Below, one piece after another: positions 52,159 through 60,947 of a stretch of DNA of 64,000 bases. A program made the position numbers and the translations under genes. The DNA is from Bacteroidaceae bacterium. GTDB taxonomy: Bacteria > Bacteroidota > Bacteroidia > Bacteroidales > Barnesiellaceae_A. The notes below the pieces were generated by a model, which saw nothing but the letters and a program-made list of their open reading frames with translations, was not told where the DNA came from and made no database searches. The stretch covers positions 1 to 64,000 of the forward strand of contig JAFXJY010000004.1 in NCBI GenBank assembly GCA_017531985.1, given 5' to 3'. Within the stretch, counting starts at the first letter, position 1, and every line of letters begins with the position of its first letter.

Positions 52159-52229
52159 GCAAGCCCTTGGGGCTTGCCATGTACAGTATAATGCAAGGGT
52201 TGCTCCTATTCAAGAGGTTGCAACCCTTG
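52159..52229 (+). other. Pair of perfect hairpins after threonine dehydratase
   Basis: Hairpin 1: GCAAGCCC (52159-52166) and GGGCTTGC (52170-52177). Hairpin 2: CAAGGGTTGC (52194-52203) and GCAACCCTTG (52220-52229), with a 16-nt loop. They fill the gap before a small basic protein. Neither is followed by a T run, so they could be processing or terminator-like structures. Confidence 0.5.
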
Positions 52230-52259
52230 ATTCTATACAGAGACCAACAAGACAATCAT

Positions 52260-52445
52260 ATGGCTGATAATTTTCTCGAAAAACAATATGCCGAATATCA
52301 AGCACGCAAGGCAGCACAAGAGCAAGCCCGTCGCAAGGCATGGCAGAAAAAGATGAAAGAATATAAATCACGTCTTGCTGCTCAGAAACAACAGTCGACC
52401 GACAGTGAAGGCAAGGAAGCACCATCCGACCCGGAAGTCCAATAA
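52260..52445 (+). CDS. Small basic helical protein
   Basis: A 61-residue protein beginning MADNFLEKQYAEYQARKAAQ. It is highly helical and rich in Lys, Arg, Gln and Ala, then has a Ser/Glu tail. Short proteins of this type with a FLE-x-x-Y start are widespread in Bacteroidales, but I know no function. The ATG at 52260 lies 31 bp after the second hairpin. Confidence 0.6.
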   Translation: MADNFLEKQYAEYQARKAAQEQARRKAWQKKMKEYKSRLAAQKQQSTDSEGKEAPSDPEVQ

Positions 52446-52577
52446 GCAACTTGTGCAGCCACTTTAACCACAACCTCAACCGACCAAATAGTTTACAATA
52501 GCTTTGTTCATCGACACAACAAACAGAACAGTGCAAAAAGTTTAAGCAAGTATGCATGTTATTCTCAAAATTATTAC

Positions 52578-52585
52578 TAAATTTG
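52578..52585 (+). promoter_or_regulatory. -7 element of the prfA-pyrF unit
   Basis: TAAATTTG at 52578-52585, 23 bp before the prfA start. Confidence 0.5.
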
Positions 52586-52607
52586 TAAACAAATCAATGT
52601 CTACAAA

Positions 52608-53717
52608 ATGAGTCATAATTCATTACTCAATAAACTTAAAGACCTGCAATTACGGTTTGAAGAGGTAGGAACTCTTATAACCGACCCGGCAGTCATATCC
52701 GACCAACGTCGCTATGTTAAACTGACCAAAGAATATAGCGACTTAGAAAAAATCAATAATGCCACCATCCGTTATGAGCGTCTGCTGAATAGCATAGCCG
52801 AAGCTCGTGAAATATTGGAAGATGAGAATGACCCCGAAATGCGAAACATGGCCAAGGAGGAACTCGATAGTTGTACAATCCAAATACCCGATATGGAGGA
52901 GGAGATAAAACTACTACTCGTACCTGCCGATCCGGAGGATAGCAAGAATGCCATTGTCGAGATACGCGGAGGCACAGGAGGTGACGAGGCAGCCATTTTT
53001 GCCGGAGACCTATTCCGCATGTATTCGAAATATTGCGAAACCAAAGGGTGGAATCTGAGTGTATCGAGCTACAACGAAGGCACATCGGGCGGTTACAAAG
53101 AAATCATATTTGCCGTAAGCGGTGACAACGTCTATGGCACTATGAAATATGAGAGCGGAGTACATCGCGTACAACGAGTACCCGCCACCGAGACACAAGG
53201 TCGTGTACACACCTCTGCCGCCACCGTAGCCGTCCTGCCCGAGGCCGAAGAGTTTGATGTGGAAATCAACGAAGGCGAAATCAAGTGGGACACCTTCCGC
53301 TCAGGAGGTGCCGGAGGACAGAATGTCAATAAGGTAGAATCGGGAGTGCGTCTGAGATATGTGTGGCGTAATCCCAATACCGGAGTGTCGGAAGAGATTC
53401 TCATAGAATGTACCGAGACCCGTGACCAACCCAAGAACAAAGAGCGTGCCTTGTCGCGACTGCGTACGTTTATCTACGATAAAGAACATCAGAAGTATAT
53501 CGACGATATAGCAGCCCGACGCAAAACAATGGTGTCGACCGGCGACCGCAGTGCCAAAATACGCACCTACAACTACCCACAAGGTCGCATTACCGACCAT
53601 CGCATAGGCTACACCATCTATAATCTACCGGCATTCATGGATGGCGATATACAAGATTGCATTGACCATCTTATAGTTGCCGAAAATGCCGAGCGACTGA
53701 AAGAAAGCGAATTATAA
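52608..53717 (+). CDS. prfA: Peptide chain release factor 1
   Basis: A 369-residue release factor that reads UAA and UAG and triggers peptidyl-tRNA hydrolysis. The catalytic loop is G236-G237-Q238 in RSGGAGGQNVNK. The codon-reading region has RVPATETQGRVHTSAA, with the P-A-T anticodon-like triplet. IRTYNYPQGRITDHRI is the usual C-terminal stretch. The length is that of RF1. It is followed by pyrF after 30 bp with no terminator between, a typical cotranscribed pair in Bacteroidales. Confidence 0.97.
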   Translation: MSHNSLLNKLKDLQLRFEEVGTLITDPAVISDQRRYVKLTKEYSDLEKINNATIRYERLLNSIAEAREILEDENDPEMRNMAKEELDSCTIQIPDMEEEIKLLLVPADPEDSKNAIVEIRGGTGGDEAAIFAGDLFRMYSKYCETKGWNLSVSSYNEGTSGGYKEIIFAVSGDNVYGTMKYESGVHRVQRVPATETQGRVHTSAATVAVLPEAEEFDVEINEGEIKWDTFRSGGAGGQNVNKVESGVRLRYVWRNPNTGVSEEILIECTETRDQPKNKERALSRLRTFIYDKEHQKYIDDIAARRKTMVSTGDRSAKIRTYNYPQGRITDHRIGYTIYNLPAFMDGDIQDCIDHLIVAENAERLKESEL

Positions 53718-53746
53718 TAATGTAAAACATAAATTTATCACACACG

Positions 53747-54577
53747 ATGAACTGCAAAGAATTATTTGAAAATATCCGCCGCAAGAAGTCATTCTTGTGT
53801 GTAGGTCTTGACACCGACATCCGCAAAATCCCCGCCCATCTGCAAGAGCGGGAGGATGCTATATTTGCATTCAACAAAGCCATTATCGATGCAACCGCCG
53901 ACCTGTGTGTTGCATATAAACCCAACTTGGCCTTCTACGAAAGCCTCGGACTCAAAGGCTGGCAAGCTTTTGAAGATACCGTCAGATACATCCGCAATAA
54001 CTACCCCGATATGCTCATCATTGCCGATGCCAAACGAGGTGACATAGGTAACACAAGCGAAATGTATGCTCGCAGTTTCTTTGAACATTTAGACATTCAT
54101 GCCGTAACCGTGGCACCTTACATGGGAGAGGATAGTGTCAAGCCATTCCTCAATTACGATAATCGCTGGGTTATCGTATTGGGACTTACTTCCAACAAGG
54201 GTTCGCACGACTTCCAACTCACAGCCGATGCCAACGGCGAACGTCTCTTTGAGAAAGTGTTGCGAGTAGCACAAACATGGGGTACTACCGACAACATGAT
54301 GTTTGTGGTAGGTGCCACACAAGGCTCACTCTTCGAGGACATACGCCGTGTAGCCCCCGAACACTTCCTACTCGTACCCGGCGTAGGTGCCCAAGGTGGC
54401 AGCCTCAGCGAAGTAGCCAAGTATGGTATGAACAACCATTGCGGACTCATTGTAAATTCTTCTCGCCAGATTATATATGCTGACGGATCAGAAAATTTTG
54501 CTCAGGCCGCTCGACAACAAGCCTTGATGGTGCAACAGGAAATGGAACAGTTACTTAAAGAGAGAAATATTATATAA
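53747..54577 (+). CDS. pyrF: Orotidine 5'-phosphate decarboxylase
   Basis: A 276-residue enzyme making UMP, of the longer (type 2) OMP decarboxylase class. The catalytic stretch [17 protein letters not shown] holds the Lys-Asp charge network, preceded by [12 protein letters not shown] with substrate contacts, and followed by [14 protein letters not shown] and [15 protein letters not shown]. The pathway link to the pyrB-pyrI operon is functional only, as the two are 50 kb apart here. Confidence 0.96.
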   Translation: MNCKELFENIRRKKSFLCVGLDTDIRKIPAHLQEREDAIFAFNKAIIDATADLCVAYKPNLAFYESLGLKGWQAFEDTVRYIRNNYPDMLIIADAKRGDIGNTSEMYARSFFEHLDIHAVTVAPYMGEDSVKPFLNYDNRWVIVLGLTSNKGSHDFQLTADANGERLFEKVLRVAQTWGTTDNMMFVVGATQGSLFEDIRRVAPEHFLLVPGVGAQGGSLSEVAKYGMNNHCGLIVNSSRQIIYADGSENFAQAARQQALMVQQEMEQLLKERNII

Positions 54578-54599
54578 CTCAAAAAAAAAGAATAAAATT

Positions 54600-55174
54600 A
54601 TGAAAAGTATTAAAGGTACACAAACAGAGAAAAACCTGCTAACATCATTTGCAGGAGAGAGTCAAGCACGCATGCGTTACAACTACTTCGCAAGTGCAGC
54701 AAAGAAGGAAGGTTACGAACAGATAGCAGCTATCTTTGAAGAGACAGCCAACCAAGAGAAAGAACATGCCAAACGCATGTTTAAATATCTCGAAGGCGGC
54801 ATGGTAGAAATCACAGCTTCATATCCCGCCGGAGTTATCGGTACAACTGCCGACAACCTTAGAGCAGCAGCAGCCGGTGAAAACGAGGAGTGGACACAAG
54901 ACTACCCCCACTTTGCCGAAGTAGCAGCACAAGAAGGCTTCCCGAGATAGCAGCCATGTACCGCAATATCTCCATAGCCGAAAAGGGTCACGAAGAACGT
55001 TACCTTGCATTCTTGAACAACATTGAGAATGGAAAAGTATTCAAGAAAGACGAAGTTACTGTATGGCAATGTCGCAACTGCGGATTCATCATGGAAGGAA
55101 CCGAAGCTCCCAAGTTGTGTCCCGCTTGCTTACATCCCCAAGCTCACTTCGAAGTTAAAAAAACCAACATGTAA
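54600..55174 (+). pseudogene. Rubrerythrin gene with a single-base frameshift
   Basis: Rubrerythrin is a di-iron peroxide-reducing protein. The first frame (54600-54950) encodes MKSIKGTQTEKNLLTSFAGE and continues with the di-iron ligands E20 and E53-x-x-H56, then stops after GFPR. The second frame continues the family exactly from EIAAMYRNISIAEKGHEERY and ends with a rubredoxin domain (CRNCG and CPACLHP) at 55174. Joining them needs one extra base at the CCC run 54941-54943. The intact protein would have about 191 residues. The break removes the rubredoxin iron site and the second E-x-x-H pair. It may be a real mutation, a sequencing error in a homopolymer, or recoding. Confidence 0.9.
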
Positions 55175-55220
55175 TATTTTTTGTTTATCTACCAGTAGAA
55201 CATAATAATAAGGTTATACT

Positions 55221-56474
55221 ATGCAAACAATTGATAATTTCAACTTCGCCGGCAAAAAGGCCATCGTTCGTGTAGACTTCAACGTACCTCTGGATGAAAA
55301 TGGTCACATCACCGATGACACCCGCATCCGCGGTGCTTTACCTACGTTGAAAAAAATTCTTGCCGATGGCGGTAGCGTTATCATCATGTCGCACATGGGT
55401 AAACCCAAGAAAAACCCCGATATGAAATATTCGTTGGGACAGATTGTAGATGCCGTATCGGAAAAACTCGGTGTTAAGGTTCAATTTGCCCCCGACTGCA
55501 TGAAAGCCGATGAAGCCGCAGCGGCTCTCAAACCCGGAGAGGTTCTCATGCTCGAGAATCTTCGTTTCTATGCTGAGGAAGAGGGCAAGCCTCGTGGCGA
55601 ATTTGCTACCGAGGAGGAGAAAAAAGCTGCCAAGGCAGCTATGAAAGAGCCTCAGAAAGAGTTTGCCAAGCACCTCGCATCATATGCCGACTGCTATGTA
55701 AACGATGCCTTCGGAACAGCCCACCGCAAGCATGCCTCAACAGCTCTTATAGCCGACTACTTCGACGCTGACCACAAGATGCTCGGTTACCTGATGGAGA
55801 AGGAAGTAAAAGCTGTTGACAACGTATTGAGCAACATCAAACGTCCTTTCACTGCCATCATGGGCGGCTCGAAAGTTTCCACCAAGATAGGTATAATAGA
55901 GAACTTGATGGACAAGGTCGACAACCTCATCCTTTGCGGTGGTATGACCTATACATTTGCCAAGGCACAAGGTGGTAAAATAGGTAGTTCAATATGCGAG
56001 GATGATAAGCTCGACCTCGCTCTCGACATCATTGCACAAGCCAAAGCCAAGGGGGTAAACCTTGTACTCGGCGTTGACTGCGTTGCCGGTGATGCGTTCT
56101 CCAACGAAGCCAACACTCAGATAGTACCCGCTAACAATATTCCCGATGGATGGGAAGGTATGGATGCAGGTCCTAAGACACGCGAACTTTTTGCCAATGC
56201 TATCAAAGGTTCTAAGACAATCCTTTGGAATGGTCCTGCCGGTGTATTTGAATTTGACAACTTCACAGGTGGTTCACGTGCCATAGCCGAAGCAATTGCC
56301 GAAGCTACCAAGGATGGAGCATTCTCTCTCATCGGTGGTGGCGACTCGGTAGCTTGTATCAACAAGTTTGGCATGGCCGATCAAGTTTCGTACATCTCAA
56401 CCGGTGGTGGTGCTTTGCTCGAAGCCATCGAAGGAAAAGTTCTTCCCGGCATTGCTGCTATCAAGGGAGAATAA
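55221..56474 (+). CDS. pgk: Phosphoglycerate kinase
   Basis: A 417-residue glycolytic enzyme converting 1,3-bisphosphoglycerate and ADP to 3-phosphoglycerate and ATP. Family markers are [33 protein letters not shown], the [11 protein letters not shown] stretch, [11 protein letters not shown] and the C-terminal [13 protein letters not shown]. Length is typical. It is followed by a strong terminator. Confidence 0.97.
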   Translation: MQTIDNFNFAGKKAIVRVDFNVPLDENGHITDDTRIRGALPTLKKILADGGSVIIMSHMGKPKKNPDMKYSLGQIVDAVSEKLGVKVQFAPDCMKADEAAAALKPGEVLMLENLRFYAEEEGKPRGEFATEEEKKAAKAAMKEPQKEFAKHLASYADCYVNDAFGTAHRKHASTALIADYFDADHKMLGYLMEKEVKAVDNVLSNIKRPFTAIMGGSKVSTKIGIIENLMDKVDNLILCGGMTYTFAKAQGGKIGSSICEDDKLDLALDIIAQAKAKGVNLVLGVDCVAGDAFSNEANTQIVPANNIPDGWEGMDAGPKTRELFANAIKGSKTILWNGPAGVFEFDNFTGGSRAIAEAIAEATKDGAFSLIGGGDSVACINKFGMADQVSYISTGGGALLEAIEGKVLPGIAAIKGE

Positions 56475-56500
56475 AGAATAACTCTCTCATATAATTAAAG

Positions 56501-56536
56501 AAAAGGTGTCGTTCATGAGCGACACCTTTTCTTTTG
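56501..56536 (+). terminator. Terminator of pgk
   Basis: AAAAGGTGTCG (56501-56511) pairs with CGACACCTTTT (56520-56530) across an 8-nt loop, followed by CTTTTG. Confidence 0.85.
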
Positions 56537-56582
56537 TGGTAAAATTCACTGTACGGCAAAGCAACTTTTTCCTCTTCAATCC

Positions 56583-57848
56583 TTATTCTTGGTTCTTATC
56601 ACTCATAGAGGAACGCGACACATAGGTATCGGGGGGTACTATCCCATAGACAGCATTGCGTAGAAAATCGTGAAACTTTTCAACACTCTCATATTGTTGC
56701 TGCTGCTCAACTGTAATGGTATCGCCTACCACGACACGATGTTGACCTTTATTCTTGTTGAATAACTCGGAGGGGAGTCGCAGCAGTCGCAATGGCAAAC
56801 TAATGAGTCCAAGACCGTAGTAAATGCGTGAATTGCGATCCAAGAAACGGATGGGAACAATGGGAAGGTGTGCATTACGGATGAATCGTATGGTATCTTT
56901 GTCCCATTCACGATCGACGATGCGACGAGGATGGAAGCGATAATCGGAGCCTACCCCCGAGGGGAAAATACCCAAGGCTGCACCGGCCGAAAGATGGTTA
57001 CCGGCATCAACTAAACGTTCATCCTCACTGACTGTGTGCTTGGCACGACTATATACAAACGAGTCGCTCAACGGCTCGATACGCGACAACATCTCACTGG
57101 CAAGCAACTTAAAGTCGGAACGTACATTTCCCATCATGTCTATCAGCACAATAGCATCCAACGCTCCATAAGGCTGGTTACTGATAGTGATGAATGCACC
57201 TTGTGGCAGATGAGCGAGTTTCTCATGATTGCCCATCAAATAGTCACAGTTCATGAACCGCAACAACTTGCCGGTACACTCGGTTCCACGGTCAAAATAG
57301 ACTTGGTCGTAGAGTATATTCAGCCTGTTAACATCGCACACCGCTATAACCAAACGAGCCAACAGTCGCCCCCAATATCCGCGAAAGAGAGAGGATATTT
57401 TACCCAACTCTTCGATATTGAGCAACTCATGTTCGGGTCGTTGCTTCTGCTTGCGAAACACAAAGAGCTTCTCAATAAAGAAATTGAGAACGCCCGATAT
57501 GAGCAGTGCCACGAGATTACATACTATAACATCCCAACCGAATAGATGCTCAAAGAGCAAGAGGAACAACATCTTTACAATAAATCCCGATAAGGCAGCT
57601 ATGTTGAAGACAACAAAGTGCTTTATGAAACTGCGTGCATTCTTATTCTCGATACGATTACTCCATATCCAATAATAAGAACATAAGAAATTGCTCATTA
57701 CAGCAAACTCAAACGAAATCATCGGCGACAAGATGTTTCGTCCGAAGTAGTTACCGCTGAATATAAAGTCGGAACACAGCCATAGCACGAGTGTATCGAC
57801 ACCCGTGCCAAGCAAGCGGCTTAAAACAAATTGTATATAACTACGCAA
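56583..57848 (-). CDS. GtrA-like domain fused to an acyltransferase-like domain
   Basis: A 421-residue protein of two parts. Residues 1-135 are four membrane helices of the GtrA/DPMS-like type (FVLSRLLGTGVDTLVLWL, SNFLCSYYWIWSNR, VVFNIAALSGFIVKMLFLLLF, LVALLISGVLNFFIEKLFVFR), with the FFIEKLFVF exit typical of GtrA. Residues 150-410 resemble hemolysin/lysophospholipid acyltransferases: ITISNQPYGALD (221-232) and LGIFPSGVGSDYRF. In that family the first motif is N-H-P-x-G-x-x-D. Here His is Gln225 (Asp231 kept), so catalysis may be lost or altered. It follows the CDP-alcohol phosphotransferase by 11 bp. Confidence 0.8.
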   Translation of the reverse strand: MRSYIQFVLSRLLGTGVDTLVLWLCSDFIFSGNYFGRNILSPMISFEFAVMSNFLCSYYWIWSNRIENKNARSFIKHFVVFNIAALSGFIVKMLFLLLFEHLFGWDVIVCNLVALLISGVLNFFIEKLFVFRKQKQRPEHELLNIEELGKISSLFRGYWGRLLARLVIAVCDVNRLNILYDQVYFDRGTECTGKLLRFMNCDYLMGNHEKLAHLPQGAFITISNQPYGALDAIVLIDMMGNVRSDFKLLASEMLSRIEPLSDSFVYSRAKHTVSEDERLVDAGNHLSAGAALGIFPSGVGSDYRFHPRRIVDREWDKDTIRFIRNAHLPIVPIRFLDRNSRIYYGLGLISLPLRLLRLPSELFNKNKGQHRVVVGDTITVEQQQQYESVEKFHDFLRNAVYGIVPPDTYVSRSSMSDKNQE

Positions 57849-57859
57849 TGTAAACTGAA

Positions 57860-58558
57860 TTATTTATTATCGGTAGGCTTCTTGATGGGATCGAGTTCCG
57901 AGAGTACCTTACGGTCTTTCAAGAACTGCGATGTCCACATTGTTGCAAGCACCAATGCGATAACCAAGCCCACTACATCAAAGAGACCGAGTTGCTGACT
58001 GCCGACACAGCACGACCAATGACGCAGGGGTGCTACATACATATACAGCACGTTCAACAAGATGATAATCAGACGGAACTCAGTGGGTCCCATGCTGGCA
58101 TATGTCAAACGGAATTCGCCTTTGATAATCGTACCGATGTAGGTATAGATACTCAATATCAGATACAACGCCAATACCAATAGTGCTATATCCAAGCGGA
58201 AGAGTGGCGAAAGACCTGCTCCGGCACACATAAAACTTACGGTGATAGCATCGAGCGAATGATCGATAAAGAAACCATACTTAGGACGTTGTGTCTGACG
58301 AACACGTGCCAAAGTACCATCTAAACTATCGCCATACCAATTGATAAAAAGACCCAGACATGAAATCCACAGATAGTTGAGGTTGATGTTTCCGAGTGCA
58401 AAACCTACTGCACAAACAACCGAACCAAAGACACCAAACCATGTAAGCATGTCGGATGTTACCCAACGGGGCTGTCTTTCGGCAAGCCACACAAGTGCGA
58501 CTTTCTCAGCACGATTAAGAATTGAGGTCTGAATTCTTTCTGATTTTTCTGTTCCCAT
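57860..58558 (-). CDS. CDP-alcohol phosphatidyltransferase family protein
   Basis: A 232-residue membrane enzyme that transfers a phosphatidyl or similar group from a CDP-alcohol. The catalytic signature is complete: D77-x2-D80-G81-x2-A84-R85-x9-G95-x3-D99-x3-D103, one residue longer than usual between AR and G. About six helices surround it. The ATG at 58558 (MGTEKSERIQ) is preferred over a GTG at 58585. The specific alcohol cannot be assigned. The following gene is a GtrA-acyltransferase fusion, so the pair points to phospholipid or lipid-sugar metabolism. Confidence 0.9.
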   Translation of the reverse strand: MGTEKSERIQTSILNRAEKVALVWLAERQPRWVTSDMLTWFGVFGSVVCAVGFALGNINLNYLWISCLGLFINWYGDSLDGTLARVRQTQRPKYGFFIDHSLDAITVSFMCAGAGLSPLFRLDIALLVLALYLILSIYTYIGTIIKGEFRLTYASMGPTEFRLIIILLNVLYMYVAPLRHWSCCVGSQQLGLFDVVGLVIALVLATMWTSQFLKDRKVLSELDPIKKPTDNK

Positions 58559-58642
58559 TTTACTGTTTTTTTTTAATCCAGTCACATTACCATTGATATG
58601 TGGCTAAGAGGTTATTGTTACTTTTCTATTGTCTTTCTTTAT

Positions 58643-59749
58643 TTATTGCTCATCGGCATCACCTGTGAGGTCAAGCACCTCGCGATCGCCACTCTTGTCG
58701 ACATACTGACGACGCAAGGGAGAGGCATGAGCTATATCGTCGTTAATGCGATTGCGATATATATCGATAGCCGAATAGATGGCATGACGGAATGACTCTT
58801 CCGAGGCTTCACCCTTCCCGGCGATATCGTAGGCCGTACCATGATCGGGCGATGTGCGTACGAAAGGCAGACCGGCTGTAAAATTGACGCCTCTATCCAT
58901 TGCCAAGGCTTTAAACGGTGCCAAGCCTTGATCATGATACATTGCCAACACACCATCGAAGCGAGTATAATAATCCGACCCGAACAATCCATCGGCGGGA
59001 TAAGGTCCAAAGCATAACATACCCTTTGACTTCGCCTCCTCGATAGCAGGCTTAATAACAGACTCTTCTTCATCGCCAAGAAGTCCATTTTCGCCGGCAT
59101 GTGGATTGAGTGCAAGTACTGCTATTCGGGGCTTACGCACACCGAAGTCGTATTGAAGAGAATACTCAAACGAAGCCAATTTGTCGAGTATCAAATCTTT
59201 TGATATAGAGGATGCTACTTGCGATATAGGCATGTGTCCGGTAACAAGGGCTACCCGTAATTTATCGGCATAGAGAACCATCAGGGCTTTGTCATCTTCT
59301 CCACCAAGACGTTCTTCGAGATACTCAGTATGCCCGGGGAAGTTAAATTGTTCCGATTGTACGGTATGCTTATTGATGGGGGCTGTTACAAGAACATCTA
59401 TCAACCCCTCTTGAAGGTCCTCAACAGCTCTATCCAAGGCGGCTATGGCCACTTCTCCGGCATGCTGAGTAGGACGACCTATCTCTACTTTTACATCCTC
59501 ACCGACACAATCAATAAGATTGATTTGCCCATCAACTGCCTGTGTAGCATCTACAACCGAATTGAAATTTACGACCTCCATATCCAATGCCTTACGGTGA
59601 TAGGCGGCCACTTTGAGCGAGCCATATACAATAGGTGTACACAATTCGGTCATTGTTGAATCGGAGAGAGTTTTCATGATAACCTCATACCCTACTCCAT
59701 TTATATCGCCATGAGTAATTCCTACTCTTATCATTCTTTTATTATTCAT
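58643..59749 (-). CDS. pdxA: 4-Hydroxythreonine-4-phosphate dehydrogenase
   Basis: A 368-residue enzyme of pyridoxal-phosphate synthesis (DXP-dependent route). Typical stretches are RVGITHGDINGVGYEVIMKTL, TAPINKHTVQSEQFNFPGHTEYL (metal-ligand His), ALNPHAGENGLLGDEE, MYHDQGLAPFKAL and FVRTSPDHGTAYDIAGKG. The ATG at 59749 gives the family length; an upstream in-frame ATG at 59818 would add 23 residues across the promoter. The next gene on this strand begins 84 bp downstream. Confidence 0.96.
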   Translation of the reverse strand: MNNKRMIRVGITHGDINGVGYEVIMKTLSDSTMTELCTPIVYGSLKVAAYHRKALDMEVVNFNSVVDATQAVDGQINLIDCVGEDVKVEIGRPTQHAGEVAIAALDRAVEDLQEGLIDVLVTAPINKHTVQSEQFNFPGHTEYLEERLGGEDDKALMVLYADKLRVALVTGHMPISQVASSISKDLILDKLASFEYSLQYDFGVRKPRIAVLALNPHAGENGLLGDEEESVIKPAIEEAKSKGMLCFGPYPADGLFGSDYYTRFDGVLAMYHDQGLAPFKALAMDRGVNFTAGLPFVRTSPDHGTAYDIAGKGEASEESFRHAIYSAIDIYRNRINDDIAHASPLRRQYVDKSGDREVLDLTGDADEQ

Positions 59750-59770
59750 TTCAGCATATTTTGGTTGATG

Positions 59771-59825
59771 CAAAGCTAACATTTTAATTTCAACGCTCGA
59801 AGTTAAGCATTTTTGCACAAATATA
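59771..59825 (-). promoter_or_regulatory. Two candidate promoters before pdxA
   Basis: Minus-strand octamers TAGCTTTG (59771-59778) and TATATTTG (59818-59825) both fit TAnnTTTG, 22 and 69 bp before the pdxA ATG. I cannot tell which is used. Confidence 0.45.
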
Positions 59826-59862
59826 ACCTATCCAAGCCACATATTTGTAATAGTTTTGCATT

Positions 59863-60885
59863 TTATGCATCTTTTTTGGCTGTTGACAGCATACCGCAAG
59901 CGGCAAAAATATCTTCACCTCTCGAAGCTCTGATGGTTGCTGTTACGCCTCGGGCATTGAGGCGATCGCGGAATGCTTCAATGCGTGCCATGTCGGACGT
60001 CTCCAAGTCAACACCCGGGATGGCGTGAAAGCGTATCAAATTAATGAGACAAGGGATGCCTCCCAATAGCTTAACAAGAGCATCGGCATGTTGCATAGAG
60101 TCGTTATAATCATGAAAAACAATATACTCAAACGACAGGCGACGCTGGTGGCTCCAATCATAATTACGCAGTAAGGTAAAAATGTCACGAATGGGGAATG
60201 CCTTCTCAACAGGCATGATACTGCGTCGCTGCTCAGGATAGGGTGCATGCAAGCTGATAGCCAAGTGGCAGTCACATTCCTCGATAAATCGTTGAAGAGC
60301 AGGCAGATAACCTATGGTCGACACTGTTATGCGACGCGGACTCCAAGCCATACCCCAATCCTCGGTAAGAATACGTAGCACTTTCAACAATTCATCAAGA
60401 TTGTCGAGTGGTTCACCCATACCCATAAAAACGAGGTTGGTAAGCGTTTCGCTTTGTGGTACCGATACTATCTGATTGATAATTTCATGCGAGGTAAGAT
60501 TGCGTGTAAAGCCTTGCTTACCTGTCATGCAGAAATAACAGTTCATCTTGCAGCCGACCTGCGACGACACACAGAGCGTTGCCCGCTGCTTATCGGGTAT
60601 ATACACAGCCTCCACTCCCGATGTAGCACCTACATCATAGAGATACTTTGCAGTACCATCGACCGACTGCATCGAGTGCGAGGGTGTATAATATCCTACA
60701 TCGTAACGCTCGGCGAGTAATTCACGATGTTTCTTCGAGATATTTGTCATGTCCTCTATATCGTTCACTCTGTGTCTATACAGCCATTGAGCTATCTGTT
60801 GTGCGGCAAATCGAGGCATACCACACTCAGCTGCTATCGCTTGCAACTCTTCGAGGGTCTTTCCTACAAGATGTTGTTTATCCAT
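59863..60885 (-). CDS. rlmN: Dual-specificity RNA methyltransferase RlmN
   Basis: A 340-residue radical SAM enzyme that methylates adenosine 2503 of 23S rRNA and position 37 of some tRNAs. The iron-sulfur cluster cysteines are C112-x3-C116-x2-C119 (GCKMNCYFCMTGKQGF). VFMGMGEPLDN is the SAM-binding GEP-type motif. The C-terminal cysteine of the methyl-carrier pair lies in EDIFAACGMLST. Length is typical. It is in line with pdxA on the minus strand, 113 bp upstream. Confidence 0.96.
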   Translation of the reverse strand: MDKQHLVGKTLEELQAIAAECGMPRFAAQQIAQWLYRHRVNDIEDMTNISKKHRELLAERYDVGYYTPSHSMQSVDGTAKYLYDVGATSGVEAVYIPDKQRATLCVSSQVGCKMNCYFCMTGKQGFTRNLTSHEIINQIVSVPQSETLTNLVFMGMGEPLDNLDELLKVLRILTEDWGMAWSPRRITVSTIGYLPALQRFIEECDCHLAISLHAPYPEQRRSIMPVEKAFPIRDIFTLLRNYDWSHQRRLSFEYIVFHDYNDSMQHADALVKLLGGIPCLINLIRFHAIPGVDLETSDMARIEAFRDRLNARGVTATIRASRGEDIFAACGMLSTAKKDA

Positions 60886-60901
60886 AGTATTTTATAGAAA
60901 A

Positions 60902-60930
60902 GAGAGACCGCCTTGATAAGACGGTCTCTC
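60902..60930 (-). terminator. Terminator of the PpiD-like gene
   Basis: GAGAGACCG (60902-60910) and CGGTCTCTC (60922-60930) pair; on the minus strand the stem is followed by TCTTTTCTATAAAA. It lies between the PpiD-like stop and the rlmN start. Confidence 0.7.
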
Positions 60931-60947
60931 ACACATTTATGCTTATT

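Noticed and set aside
54600..55174. Programmed frameshift in rubrerythrin
   Set aside because: No slippery heptamer, stop-codon context or downstream pseudoknot that would support recoding; a one-base loss in a C run is simpler.
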